Assembly: GCF_000380565.1 (NCBI RefSeq)
Contig: NZ_AQYJ01000028.1
Coordinates: 310,001-374,000 of the forward strand
DNA length: 64,000 bases
DNA from: Microbulbifer variabilis ATCC 700307
GTDB taxonomy: Bacteria; Pseudomonadota; Gammaproteobacteria; Pseudomonadales; Cellvibrionaceae
Reading direction: 5' to 3'
Shown here: piece by piece, positions 16,963 through 26,484 of the stretch
How the letters are laid out: each line of letters begins with the position of its first letter
How positions within the stretch are numbered: position 1 is the first letter of the stretch
Made by a program: the position numbers and the translations under genes
The notes under the pieces: model-generated
Told to the model about the DNA's origin: nothing
Database searches by the model: none
The model's input: only the letters and a program-made list of their open reading frames with translations

Positions 16963-19500
16963 TCAAATGTCCTGCAGGCGGCGGTAGAGTAATTTTTTGA
17001 CCAAGTCCAGGGCGAACATCCAGATGATCATATATAGCCATACCAAGCCAATAATACTCCAAGGGATGGCGGGAACCAGCCAGCCGAATCCGCACATTAG
17101 CACCGTCAGGATTTGAGTGCCGACAATCGCACAAAACAGTTTCATTGCTGGGAATGGTTTACTAAAGAAAGCTTTACGTGAGCGCACTACAAACAGCAGC
17201 AGATGACCACCAGCGACAATTTGCAAGAAAATAATTGTCTGGATTTGTTCCTTACTAAGTGATATCCAGGATTGCCACTGGCTATTCTGTAGCCATTCCA
17301 TGCCAATTAAAAGGAGGCCCATTGTTTGTGCAATAGAAAAAATTCCAATAATCGTTGACCCAAGCAGCAGATCACGCATTTCCCAGTGTACCGGCTCTTT
17401 GGGCAGTAAGGTATTGTCGTAGGCGATGGTCATTATGGGAATATCATCCAGTAATGCGACAAGTACAATCATTACGGGGGTAAGGGGAGAGAATCCAAAA
17501 AGAATGGTGGCGAATACCACAACAACCATGATATCCAATGTCATGGAAACCCGAAAAAGCACATAATTAATAATACGTTCGAATATTTTTCGTGCTTCGT
17601 CGATAGCATCGACAACGGTCGATAATCCTGGGGCGGTAAGAATAATAGCAGCCGCAGCGCGAGCGGCATCGGTGGCGCCGCTGACGGCAATACCACAGTC
17701 GGCCTGTTTAAGGGCAGGAGCGTCGTTTACACCGTCACCAGTCATAGCTACCTGATGCCCGCGCCCTTGCAGTGCTTTTACAATGGCATACTTATGTTCT
17801 GGAAATACCCTGCCAAATCCGTCAGCTCGCTCTACACAGTCAACCACTTTCTTTGGCAGGTGGTCCATATTTTCCGATTGATCAAATACATCCCCTGCTG
17901 CAAATATATTCTGGCCGATACCTACCTGGGAGGCGATTTCCTTACCGATCGCGACATCGTCTCCAGTAATCATTTTTACCTGTAGCCCATGTTCCCGCGC
18001 CCTGCTGATAGTTTGTTTAGAGTCATCCCGAGGTGGATCTTCGAGGGAAAGAATTCCGAGAAAAGACCAGTTATTTCCATTATTACAGCGTGCCACTCCC
18101 AGTGAACGAAGGCCGTGAGAAGCTAATTCCTCTACACAGGATTTTGCTTTCTCTGCTTTATCACCGTTGAGATTGCACAGTGCCATCACCGCCTGGGGGG
18201 CACCCTTGCAAAAAGAAAGTAAGTGTCCTTTATCGTCTGTGACCTGCGCCTGAGCACGCTTAGTAATGGGGTCGAAAGGAGTGAATTCTTTTAGTCGAAA
18301 GTTATTTAATTGATTTTTATTTTTAAGGCCGGCAAAAATTGCCTGATCGATGGGGTCACTGGAAGCGGATTCTGAAGCTAGAGCTGCGGCGAGAATAAGT
18401 TCATCGCTGCTTTGAGCATCAAATAATTTTGGATCATGTAAGCTCAACTGGTTTTTCGTTAGAGTGCCGGTTTTATCGGAGCAAAGGATATCTACACCGG
18501 CGAGTTCTTCAATAGATTCGAGTTTGGAAACAATAGCTTTTTTGCGCGATAGTGCCAACGCACCCAGGGCATTGGTAACAGTAATCACTGAGGGCATAGC
18601 TACCGGAATGGAGGCGATTAGCAGCACCAATACTGTGCGCAAAATGTTGATAATGTCGGACCAGTGCCAGTTGGGCGCTATTACTATATCCCGATACAGC
18701 TGGGTCCCAACCAGTAACATCGCCAATATCAGGCAGAGCACAATCAGGAAGTCGCCAATATGAGTGACGGCTTTTTGTGAGTGCGAGGCCTCCTGGCCTG
18801 CACCTGCGACCAATTTTGCGGTGCGTCCAAAGAAAGTATTGCGGCCGGTGCCAATAGCAACACCGCTCATTTCTCCACGTTTTGCAATACTGCTTGAGTA
18901 GCCAATATCTCCCACTTTTTTGCTGACCGGCAGGGACTCGCCGGTGAGAGCGGCTTGATCGATGCTAATAGATTTGCCGTCGATAAAGCGCACATCAGCT
19001 GGTACCACTTGACCAAGCTTTATGCGCAAAATATCACCTGGCACCACGTTGGCCGCTGCAATAGTCTGGAATTTGCCGTCCCGTAGTACTTCGGCCTGTG
19101 GAGCCATACTGGCTTTCAAGGCGGCGAGGGCATTGGAGGCTTTGTGCTCTTGCCAGAATCCGGCAATGGCATTGTAGAGAAGCAGTGCCATGATGATAGC
19201 GAAGTCCGGCCAGTGCCCAATAAGTGCGGAAAGTAAAGCGGCGGCTTCGATCATCCAGGGAATGGGGCCCCAAAAAAAACGGAAGAACCTGGCGAGTGCG
19301 CTCTGTTCTTTCTCTTGAATCGTATTGGGGCCGTACTGCTTAAGCCGAGCTGTAGCTTCACTACGGGTTAGGCCCTTAGATGTAGTTTTGAGTGCAGAAT
19401 AGACGTCGCCAAGCTCTGCCTTTTGCAGATCTACCTGGCTGGCCACTACCGACGAGGTATTTGCAGTTTGAATTCCTGGCCCAGATTCAGGCACGGGCAT
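16963..19500 (-). CDS. P-type H+-ATPase (plasma-membrane, P3A type)
   Basis: 845 residues. LTGESLPVSK near 185-194, the phosphorylation motif CSDKTGTLTKN with Asp342, and the hinge TGDGVNDAPALKQADCGIAV are complete, and IASIPVAMPSVITVTNAL is the M4 segment of proton pumps. There are about ten membrane spans and no N-terminal metal-binding domain. The best call is ATP-driven proton export across the inner membrane, as in the Pma1-like pumps of some bacteria and archaea. The PPK2 gene follows directly. A link between polyphosphate-derived nucleotides and the pump is inference. Confidence 0.88.
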   Translation of the reverse strand: MPVPESGPGIQTANTSSVVASQVDLQKAELGDVYSALKTTSKGLTRSEATARLKQYGPNTIQEKEQSALARFFRFFWGPIPWMIEAAALLSALIGHWPDFAIIMALLLYNAIAGFWQEHKASNALAALKASMAPQAEVLRDGKFQTIAAANVVPGDILRIKLGQVVPADVRFIDGKSISIDQAALTGESLPVSKKVGDIGYSSSIAKRGEMSGVAIGTGRNTFFGRTAKLVAGAGQEASHSQKAVTHIGDFLIVLCLILAMLLVGTQLYRDIVIAPNWHWSDIINILRTVLVLLIASIPVAMPSVITVTNALGALALSRKKAIVSKLESIEELAGVDILCSDKTGTLTKNQLSLHDPKLFDAQSSDELILAAALASESASSDPIDQAIFAGLKNKNQLNNFRLKEFTPFDPITKRAQAQVTDDKGHLLSFCKGAPQAVMALCNLNGDKAEKAKSCVEELASHGLRSLGVARCNNGNNWSFLGILSLEDPPRDDSKQTISRAREHGLQVKMITGDDVAIGKEIASQVGIGQNIFAAGDVFDQSENMDHLPKKVVDCVERADGFGRVFPEHKYAIVKALQGRGHQVAMTGDGVNDAPALKQADCGIAVSGATDAARAAAAIILTAPGLSTVVDAIDEARKIFERIINYVLFRVSMTLDIMVVVVFATILFGFSPLTPVMIVLVALLDDIPIMTIAYDNTLLPKEPVHWEMRDLLLGSTIIGIFSIAQTMGLLLIGMEWLQNSQWQSWISLSKEQIQTIIFLQIVAGGHLLLFVVRSRKAFFSKPFPAMKLFCAIVGTQILTVLMCGFGWLVPAIPWSIIGLVWLYMIIWMFALDLVKKLLYRRLQDI

Positions 19501-19643
19501 ATTCCATTTGGTCGCAGGCGTTGAGCATAAATTCCGGGTAATTTTACAGGGCAGTTAATTTGTACTTTTGCAAATATCTAATTTAGCAGCAGGGTCGAAG
19601 CCAAATGTTGTAAGAGCTGCCTGCGAGGATTTTCAATGGGGAA

Positions 19644-19668
19644 TAAAAAGGCCGGCACGGGGCCGGCG
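19644..19668 (-). terminator. terminator after the GH13 alpha-glucosidase gene
   Basis: On the minus strand GCCGGC, a 5-base loop and GCCGGC are followed by CTTTTTATT. It lies about 145 bases after the stop of the alpha-glucosidase gene. Nothing else was seen in the gap 19501-19812. Confidence 0.75.
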
Positions 19669-19812
19669 AGGAAGCAGACGTCGAAAGGATAAGCTGACGT
19701 TGCAGAGACACAGAAAAGCAACACAAAATACCTGGGAGAGGTGCTGTTATTTTCCTGAAAATAGCGATCAGCAGCAGTAACTGCCGGTCAAAAAGACACC
19801 TGGGTTAGCGGG

Positions 19813-21462
19813 TTACGAATTGGGTTTTTTCCGGTGCAGTACACAGGCTCCAGCAGGATCCAGGGTTAAGGTGCTGTTGTTAAACTGGTTTTTAAACAGG
19901 CTTGGGGTAATGTCTTGGGCACCAGTAAACTCTTCAGGCAGGGTATATTGCTCGCTGTGTTTACCTAGATTCAGGGCAACAAGGAGTTCCTCTCCTGCGG
20001 CACGGCGAATAAATACCAATAATTCGTTATCAGTGTTGATCACTGCCTGTTGTGCTGTCGCTAAGCTTGGCGGCAATGTGTGGTGCCATTCAATCAGGGC
20101 GCGAAACTGGTTCAGCATGGAGTGCTGGCTATCTTCCTGGATGCTGACGGCGCGTCGCTGGTGATCTTCTGAAACAGGTAGCCAGGGTTTACTGGCGGAA
20201 AAGCCGGCGCTTTCGCCGCCCCCCTGCAACCAGGGCATAGGCGTGCGGCAACCGTCGCGACCTTTAAATTCAGGCCATAGGTTAATGCCATAAGGGTCGA
20301 CCAAATCCTCAAAAGCGATATCCGCTTCCGGCAGGCCCAGTTCTTCCCCCTGGTATATACAAACACTGCCGCGCAGGGTCAGCTGCATAAGCAGGAATAG
20401 CGGGGCGCGCGCATGGGTTAATTCATCGCTGAAGCCTTTGTTCCAGCGGCTAATTGAGCGGGGTACATCGTGGTTACTGATGGACCAACAGGGCCAACCC
20501 CTCTCAATTACCTCGCGGTTTTTCTCCAGTGTTTCCCGCAGGAATTCAGCACTGCAATCCTCGGTCAACAGATCGAAGGAGTAGGCCATGTTCAGTCGGT
20601 TTTCTGTGGTGTAGTCGGCCATGATCTTGTGGGTGTTGTCATCGCCCACCTCGCCCACGGTAACCGTGCCCGGATACTGATCCATCAGCTTGCGCACGCG
20701 TTGTAAAAAGACGAGGTTTTCAGGTTGGGACTTATCGTGTTGATGCCATTGATAATCGTAGTGATTCACCGGCGGCAACCCTTTTTCGTCAATCCTGAGT
20801 GGGCGCGCTGGATTATCAGCCAGGGCCTGCTGGTGGAAAATGAAGTTCACTGCATCCAGGCGGAAACCATCCACTCCTCGGTCCAGCCAGAACTTCATGT
20901 CGGCTAGCAGCTGCTCCTGCACTTCTGGGTTGTGCACATTGAGGTCCGGCTGTTCCCTGAGAAAGTTAGCCAGATAAAATTGGCGGCGGCGGGTACACCA
21001 GCGCCATGAGCCACCACCAAATACGGATACCCAGTTATTTGGCGGGGTGCCGTCGTCCCTGGGATCTTGCCATACATACCAGTCTGACTTGGGGTTATCA
21101 TGGCTGGAGCGACTCTCTTTGAACCAGGGGTGCTGGTCTGAGGTATGGCTGAGGATCTGGTCGATAATAATTTTCAGGCCGCGCTCATGGGCTGCTTCGA
21201 TCAGTTGGTCGAAGTCCTCGAGTTTGCCAAAAATCGGGTCTACATCGCGATAATCCGCCACGTCATAACCAAAATCCACCATCGGGGATTTAAAGAAGGG
21301 GGAGATCCAGATGGCATCTACGCCTAGAGATTTCACATAATCCAGTTTTTGCGTAATACCGGGAAGATCGCCGATACCATCGCCATTGGCATCGCAGAAG
21401 CTGCGAGGGTAAATCTGGTAGATAACACTATTGCGCCACCATTCTGTGCTGTTGCCGCTCAT
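19813..21462 (-). CDS. GH13 alpha-glucosidase (GH13_23-like), cytoplasmic
   Basis: 549 residues without a signal peptide. All GH13 regions are present: IIDQILSHTSD (98-109), GFRLDAVNF with nucleophile Asp203, VTVGEVGDD with acid/base Glu271, and SNHDVPRS with Asp332. Together with the length and the N-terminal WWRNSVIYQIYPRSF, these place it with bacterial alpha-glucosidases that split maltose and similar sugars in the cytoplasm, near GH13_23. It would release glucose from sugars brought in by the MFS carrier at 3.1 kb. The malT gene is upstream on the same strand and a perfect MalT-box match lies 89 bases before the start. Confidence 0.88.
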   Translation of the reverse strand: MSGNSTEWWRNSVIYQIYPRSFCDANGDGIGDLPGITQKLDYVKSLGVDAIWISPFFKSPMVDFGYDVADYRDVDPIFGKLEDFDQLIEAAHERGLKIIIDQILSHTSDQHPWFKESRSSHDNPKSDWYVWQDPRDDGTPPNNWVSVFGGGSWRWCTRRRQFYLANFLREQPDLNVHNPEVQEQLLADMKFWLDRGVDGFRLDAVNFIFHQQALADNPARPLRIDEKGLPPVNHYDYQWHQHDKSQPENLVFLQRVRKLMDQYPGTVTVGEVGDDNTHKIMADYTTENRLNMAYSFDLLTEDCSAEFLRETLEKNREVIERGWPCWSISNHDVPRSISRWNKGFSDELTHARAPLFLLMQLTLRGSVCIYQGEELGLPEADIAFEDLVDPYGINLWPEFKGRDGCRTPMPWLQGGGESAGFSASKPWLPVSEDHQRRAVSIQEDSQHSMLNQFRALIEWHHTLPPSLATAQQAVINTDNELLVFIRRAAGEELLVALNLGKHSEQYTLPEEFTGAQDITPSLFKNQFNNSTLTLDPAGACVLHRKKPNS

Positions 21463-21550
21463 GGATTACTGCCTTGTTTCATTATTTGAAGGGTGGGACA
21501 GGCCCACTCTGGAAGGATGCGCCGAGTATGGGGTAGCGTGCAGTGGTCTA

Positions 21551-21576
21551 CCTCCTCCCCACCCAGGGGGGAGAGG
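21551..21576 (-). promoter_or_regulatory. MalT-box-like sites upstream of the alpha-glucosidase gene
   Basis: Read on the minus strand, 21551-21560 is GGGGAGGAGG, an exact match to the MalT box GGGGA(T/G)GAGG. A second G-rich element on the plus strand at 21567-21576 (GGGGGAGAGG) matches 8 of 10 in inverted orientation. The pair sits between the end of malT and the alpha-glucosidase start, where an activator site would be expected. It resembles the inverted pair at 2997-3020. Confidence 0.55.
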
Positions 21577-21707
21577 CTGAGAGTTGTGGCGCGCTGGGGG
21601 AGAGTAGTTGGAGGACACACTAATATCTGACTCACCCTGGGTGTGTCGTCAAATTATAGTGAGCTGCGGTGGGAATGCGTCAGTACATCCTTGTGCTGTG
21701 AGTGGTC

Positions 21708-24422
21708 TCAGGGGCGATCCTGCACTGAACGCAGCATTTGCTCGGCCAGGGCGATGGCCTCTTGGCGGTCTTTGACATCCAGTTTCTGATAGAGGCTGCG
21801 GATATGGGTCTTGATAGTACTGGGTGCCACCTTGAAGTGACGCGCAATGCGCTCGTTCGATAGCCCCGAGTGAATGGCATTGAGTACCTGCCACTCCCTG
21901 GGAGTCAGTGGCGAATGGCGCAGAAAATCGGGTACCGCATCGCTGGCGAGAATCTCCCGGATGATGGTGTCATCCAGCTCAATTCGAATGCCACCATCCA
22001 GTTCAGGCTGTTGCTGGGTCACGCGAATCAATTCCTGCGCCTTGGTGGCTTCTGCCTCCTCCAGACCCTGCTCCAGGGCGGCCTTCAGAATGACGATCAG
22101 TGGTTTACCGATCTGCAGGAAGCTGGCGCGGAAGTCTCGCCCGGCGGCCAACTGCAGCGCCACGGAAATGGCTTCCACTGCTTCGCTGTGCCGCTCGCGC
22201 AGCCAAAGCAGGTGGGACTCCAATACCCGATTGCGTAGACGGTCCGTCACCAGGCCGCACTCCTTGGCGACCTGCTGCAAGCGGCTCAGCAAGCGATTGG
22301 CGTCAGACCAGCGATGTAGCTCAATCAATGCGCGTACATGGTTGCGTCCGTGACATTGCTCAAAGTGATTGCTGGGCCTGTCGGCTACCGGTTCAGCCTG
22401 TTCCAGCCAAGTGGTAATAGCCTGTTGATTGCCCAGGGCGCGCCAGGTGCGGATACGGGTGGCGTCGGCATTGGCAACCCAGTCGCGATGATAGCGTTCG
22501 TCTGAGAGCAGGCGCTCAATACGGTCGAGCCATTCCTGGGACTCCTCTTTCTCGCCGCGCGCCTGAGCAATTTTCAGCAATAGGGTGTATTCAGGCAAAA
22601 GCCAGTGCTCTCCCACTTTGCGGTTGATTTGCATTCCGCGGCGGGCGGAGCGCTCGGCGCCTTCCAGGTCTCCACACTCCCACTGCAATTGGCCGCGCAG
22701 GCGACAGACAAACTCGGAAATTGGTAGGGTGGAAAGGTGGTGTTTCTGCACCAGGTTGTACACCTTTTCCTGCAGGGTGGCGGATTTTTTCAAAAGACCC
22801 TGGGCGAAAGCGATCTCGGTCTGCTGGCAGATGGCCCACGCGGCACTGGGAATATCTTTCTCGGCAATAGCCAGGGCTTCCACTTCCTGCATATGTGCAA
22901 GGGCTTGTTCCAATGCGCCAAGGCAGAAGCTGGTTTCGCCGGTCACCAGTAATGCGGAAATTCGCTCCCCCAGCTGTTCACGGTGCAACAGCCCCAGGGC
23001 TTCCTCAGCGTATTCCTTGGCTTGTAGGGTTTGGCCGCGGGCGATAGCGACCTGGGCGCGCATAGTGGCAAAGGCACCCTCATACTGGTGCCATTGCTGC
23101 GGATCCTGGCGTTGCAGCCAGCTCTCAGTGGCGGCGAGGTTCTTCTCACACTGGTCGTACTCAAAGTTTTCCCGCGCCATCTTGGCTGAAAGCAGGGTAA
23201 ATCGCGCATTGAGTTGTAGCTCTTCAGCGCCCAGCCATTCAAGGCAATCGCGCAACAGGCGGGACTGGCCCCCGCGCAGTAACCGCTCTCCCTGCTCGTT
23301 CAGCAGCTGGCGCAGGCGTTCGCGGTCACCACCGGCGAGGGCGTGACGCAGGGCTTCAACCGGCTGGCCCAGCTCTTGCCAGGTGTCGCAGGCAATGGTG
23401 TGTAAATGCTGCAACTGATCTCGGTCGCTCAGTTGACGCTGCAGGAAACGCGCAAACACTGGGTGAAAACGGAACCACCGTCGACTGGAATCCTGTGCCT
23501 GTAGGAAGAGCCCACGCCTGGCCGCACTTTCCAGCATTTGCTGGCCATCGCTGCGATCACTCAGGCGCTCTGCCAGCTGGGCATTGACGCGGGTGAGGAT
23601 TGAGGTACATGCGAGCATCTCACGTAGCTGGGGTTCAAGCCGTTCCAGTACTTCTTCGGCGAGGTAGTCGAGAATATGGCTATGGCCCTGCTCCAGTTCT
23701 GCCAGGTAACGGTCGACCTCTTCGCGGTCGCGTACAGAGAGCGTGAATAGTTGCACAGCCGGGGGCCAGCCCTCACTTAAATGCTGTAGTTGGGCGGCGC
23801 GATCAGCGTCCAGGTTAAATGGCAGGCGCTGCTTCAGCAGCTGGGCGATTTCCTCGGTAGTGAGTGCCAGGGCATCGCTGCCCAGCTCGAGTAGGCGTCC
23901 CTGTACACGCAGGGTAGCGAGCCCCAGGGGCGGCTGGCTGCGGCTGGTGAGGACGACGCCCACACCGGCGGGGGCGTGGCGCAGAAGAAAACGGGTTGTG
24001 TCGTGTACTACCTGATTATCGATCTGGTGATAATCGTCCAGCACTATGCGCAGCTCGCAAGGCAGTCCGCGCAATTCAGCCAGCAAATGGCTGACGACAG
24101 AGGTTGGGTCCGGACACTGGGGTGCTGTTAGCAACTGGTAGGTCTGGGGTACGCCGTTGCCGGTTGCGCGGTGCACACTCTCCACAAGGTAGCGGCAGAA
24201 TTGATTCGGTTCGTTGTCGCTGGCATCCAGGGTATACCAGGCCACCGGGTTATCCTGGCCTGAGGCCCAGGAGGTGACAAGTGTGGTTTTACCGTAGCCC
24301 GCCGGTGCAGTTACCAACAGCAACTGGTCGCTGTGACCGTCGTTAAGTAACGACAGCAGGCGGGGGCGCGCCAGTGTGTGCTCGGGGCAATCCGGCAGGC
24401 TGTATTTGGAGGTTAATAGCAT
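21708..24422 (-). CDS. malT: MalT-type ATP-dependent LuxR-family activator
   Basis: The start was put at the ATG 24420-24422 because MLLTSKYSLPDCPEHTLARP aligns with the known MalT N-terminus. The longer frame begins with TTG at 24464. The product is about 904 residues: Walker A TAPAGYGKTTLV near 39-50, Walker B region LRIVLDDYHQI, a long TPR-like helical region and a C-terminal LuxR helix-turn-helix (LTPREWQVLNAIHSGLSNER). MalT binds maltotriose and ATP and activates maltodextrin genes. Matching boxes before the alpha-glucosidase and between the GH31 and MFS genes support this role here. Its own promoter would lie in the gap after 24422. Confidence 0.88.
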   Translation of the reverse strand: MLLTSKYSLPDCPEHTLARPRLLSLLNDGHSDQLLLVTAPAGYGKTTLVTSWASGQDNPVAWYTLDASDNEPNQFCRYLVESVHRATGNGVPQTYQLLTAPQCPDPTSVVSHLLAELRGLPCELRIVLDDYHQIDNQVVHDTTRFLLRHAPAGVGVVLTSRSQPPLGLATLRVQGRLLELGSDALALTTEEIAQLLKQRLPFNLDADRAAQLQHLSEGWPPAVQLFTLSVRDREEVDRYLAELEQGHSHILDYLAEEVLERLEPQLREMLACTSILTRVNAQLAERLSDRSDGQQMLESAARRGLFLQAQDSSRRWFRFHPVFARFLQRQLSDRDQLQHLHTIACDTWQELGQPVEALRHALAGGDRERLRQLLNEQGERLLRGGQSRLLRDCLEWLGAEELQLNARFTLLSAKMARENFEYDQCEKNLAATESWLQRQDPQQWHQYEGAFATMRAQVAIARGQTLQAKEYAEEALGLLHREQLGERISALLVTGETSFCLGALEQALAHMQEVEALAIAEKDIPSAAWAICQQTEIAFAQGLLKKSATLQEKVYNLVQKHHLSTLPISEFVCRLRGQLQWECGDLEGAERSARRGMQINRKVGEHWLLPEYTLLLKIAQARGEKEESQEWLDRIERLLSDERYHRDWVANADATRIRTWRALGNQQAITTWLEQAEPVADRPSNHFEQCHGRNHVRALIELHRWSDANRLLSRLQQVAKECGLVTDRLRNRVLESHLLWLRERHSEAVEAISVALQLAAGRDFRASFLQIGKPLIVILKAALEQGLEEAEATKAQELIRVTQQQPELDGGIRIELDDTIIREILASDAVPDFLRHSPLTPREWQVLNAIHSGLSNERIARHFKVAPSTIKTHIRSLYQKLDVKDRQEAIALAEQMLRSVQDRP

Positions 24423-24632
24423 CGCTGCGGGCGGGATCGTTTTAAACGTCTGATTTTTGTACAAAGGTTATTATGCACCAGGAAAGCGCTAATGTTACAG
24501 CGCTGCGACAGGGGGCAGGGGTAGAATTGGTAGATTTATTTCGATTAAGACTGGCGCGGACTTGACTTTGGGCAGTATATTACTGGGCGGATCAAATTAG
24601 TCACACTGATCCCTTAAGATTAGCCGCCGGCA

Positions 24633-24725
24633 GGGGCACGTCCCTTTGCCCCCGAAAGCTGGCGTGCAAACTGGTCTTACCGACCAGATTAATCACCTTC
24701 TAGCGCATTGTTATAGCGGCAATTT
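24633..24725 (+). ncRNA. candidate structured leader or small RNA
   Basis: In the 435-base gap between malT and the hydrolase gene two hairpins follow each other: GGGGCA (24633-24638) with TGCCCC (24647-24652), and CTGGTC (24671-24676) with GACCAG (24682-24687). AGGG/CCCT at 24632-24635 and 24642-24645 is a competing pairing. A terminator-like hairpin follows at 24726. The layout fits a riboswitch-type attenuator of the downstream gene or a free-standing small RNA. Short pieces such as GCAAAC and GACCAG recall c-di-GMP-I riboswitches, but the core of that class is not convincingly present. The rest of the gap shows nothing recognisable. Confidence 0.35.
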
Positions 24726-24751
24726 CCGGTCCTCCTGACCGGATTATTTTT
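24726..24751 (+). terminator. terminator-like hairpin 107 bases before the hydrolase gene
   Basis: CCGGTC, a 5-base loop and GACCGG are followed by ATTATTTTT. It points in the plus direction with no gene ending just upstream, so it must end a non-coding transcript or act as an attenuator. Confidence 0.6.
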
Positions 24752-24857
24752 GCCAAAATACGCAACATATTTTTACGCAGTGAGTTCAATTTGGATCACT
24801 GTCGGGTGTGCAGAGGGTCTGATGCCAATTCAACAAAAATAATAAGAAGAGGCAAAT

Positions 24858-25751
24858 ATGGCAGATATTGTAGTCCTGGCCGTTGCGGGAGCCGGGGTGG
24901 CCCCCAGGGATTTTGCGAGCCCATTATTCTCGGCGTTAAAAGATGCTCTCGGCGGTGACTGGTCGCGCTTGTATTGCGATACCCTGACGGCAGTGGAATC
25001 CCTTCAGGGCAATACAGATCGGGTGTTCCAGGGGATGTGCAAGAGCGAGATGGACTATCTGCGCGCGCGCAAATTCTTGCTTTGTACTATGGCCCAGGGC
25101 GCAGCCCAATTGGGAGATATCCAGCAGCGTGATGGAGCCTATGAGAAAACCCAAGGGGCGATTTATCGCATGTTGCAAAAGGCTGCAGCAGCGGCCGGTG
25201 AGCGAACACCGGTGGTGCTATTAAGTCATTCTTTCGGTTGCGTCAGTTTTTCCAATTACCTCTGGGATGCCCAGCGTTCGAGTGTTGGCCATGGAATTTG
25301 GCGTGATGGTGGTCCCGGAGGTGTGCGTAAGGGTTCTGCGCGAGAACGCTTCCTGCGACTGAAGACCCTGAGCTACTGGTACACCCTCGGAGCCAGTAAT
25401 CCGCTCTGGTGTGCTGGCAGGGGGCGTGAGCAGATCCAGGCGGTCACCGCGGACTCCCGCGGCTATCGATTTCGTTGGAAGAACTTCTATCACCCCGATG
25501 ATTTATTTGGTTGGCCCCTAAAGCCACTGAGTCCTACTTATAACCAGGCCGTGTTTAAAGATTATGAGACGCGTCCACTAAGTGATTCCCATATGGGTAG
25601 CCAAGGTCCACAGGTGTTGCCTCTGGAAGATTACTGGTCCAGTGACCTGGTGCTGCAACAGCTGCTTGGGGACTTGCGCGCGCTGCTGCAAAACGGACAG
25701 CGTGGAGGTTCGGCACCTGCTCAGCGATCTCAACGGGTACTCACGGTATAA
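24858..25751 (+). CDS. alpha/beta-hydrolase-like protein of unknown substrate
   Basis: 297 residues, no signal peptide, ribosome site AAGAAGAGG 7 bases upstream. The stretch VVLLSHSFGCVSFSNYLW (119-136) is a nucleophile elbow of the form small-x-Ser-x-small, with Ser125. FYHPDDLFGWPL (Asp214 or 215) and DSHMGS (His245) stand where the acid and base of a triad would be. It is not a family I can name; similar arrangements occur in uncharacterised lipase-like proteins. It stands alone after a possible regulatory RNA and is followed, 37 bases on, by the MBL-fold gene. Confidence 0.55.
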   Translation: MADIVVLAVAGAGVAPRDFASPLFSALKDALGGDWSRLYCDTLTAVESLQGNTDRVFQGMCKSEMDYLRARKFLLCTMAQGAAQLGDIQQRDGAYEKTQGAIYRMLQKAAAAAGERTPVVLLSHSFGCVSFSNYLWDAQRSSVGHGIWRDGGPGGVRKGSARERFLRLKTLSYWYTLGASNPLWCAGRGREQIQAVTADSRGYRFRWKNFYHPDDLFGWPLKPLSPTYNQAVFKDYETRPLSDSHMGSQGPQVLPLEDYWSSDLVLQQLLGDLRALLQNGQRGGSAPAQRSQRVLTV

Positions 25752-25788
25752 TCTCTGTTCCCTGTAACTGATCCCATTAAGGATACCT

Positions 25789-26439
25789 ATGTCGCTGCAA
25801 TTTCATTCGGTCCCGGTTACTCCCTTTCAGCAGAACTGCACATTGCTTTGGTGCGAGGACAGCAAGCGCGCTGCGGTAGTGGACCCTGGCGGTGATATTG
25901 ACAAGATCCTTGCCGCTGTAGAGGAGCGCGGCCTCAAGTTGGAGAAGATACTCCTTACTCACGGCCACTTGGACCATGTGGGGGGGACAGCTGCGCTAGC
26001 CGGGCAGCTGCAATTACCCATTGAGGGCCCTCATCAAGATGATAATTTTTGGATAGAACAGCTGCCCATGCAGGCCCAGATGTTTGGCTTTCCCGCGGTG
26101 GAAGTTTTTACTCCGGATCGTTGGTTGGAGCAGGGTGATACCGTTACTGTGGGTGAGGAAGAGCTCGAAGTTTATCACTGTCCCGGCCACACGCCGGGCC
26201 ATGTGGTGTTTTTTCACCGTCCCAGTAACCTTGCCCTGGTGGGGGATGTGCTGTTTTCGGGCTCTATCGGACGCACAGACTTTCCCCAGGGAGATCACGA
26301 TACTCTGATACGCTCGATCAAGGAGCGCTTGTGGCCGCTCGGTGACGAGGTACGCTTTGTACCTGGGCACGGCCCTATGTCGACTTTTGGCCAGGAGCGT
26401 AAAACCAACCCCTTCGTAGCTGATAAACGTTTCGGCTGA
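25789..26439 (+). CDS. MBL-fold hydrolase, YcbL-like (glyoxalase II type)
   Basis: 216 residues, the size of E. coli YcbL. LTHGHLDHVGG holds the metal ligands His58, His60, Asp62 and His63; further ligands are in CPGHTPGHVVF (His near 138), VGDVLFSGSIGRTDFP (Asp) and VPGHGPMS. YcbL-type enzymes hydrolyse S-lactoylglutathione with a mononuclear or binuclear zinc site. TAAGGA lies 6 bases before the ATG. Cytoplasmic. Confidence 0.88.
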   Translation: MSLQFHSVPVTPFQQNCTLLWCEDSKRAAVVDPGGDIDKILAAVEERGLKLEKILLTHGHLDHVGGTAALAGQLQLPIEGPHQDDNFWIEQLPMQAQMFGFPAVEVFTPDRWLEQGDTVTVGEEELEVYHCPGHTPGHVVFFHRPSNLALVGDVLFSGSIGRTDFPQGDHDTLIRSIKERLWPLGDEVRFVPGHGPMSTFGQERKTNPFVADKRFG

Positions 26440-26484
26440 GTTTTTATTGTGGGAGAACAGTAACTAATACGGGAGGCCGACCCT

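Noticed and set aside
24600..24760. Cobalamin or c-di-GMP riboswitch
   Set aside because: Only short pieces resemble either class (GCCCCC, GCAAAC). The conserved core with its fixed loops is not there, so only a generic structured-RNA call is made.
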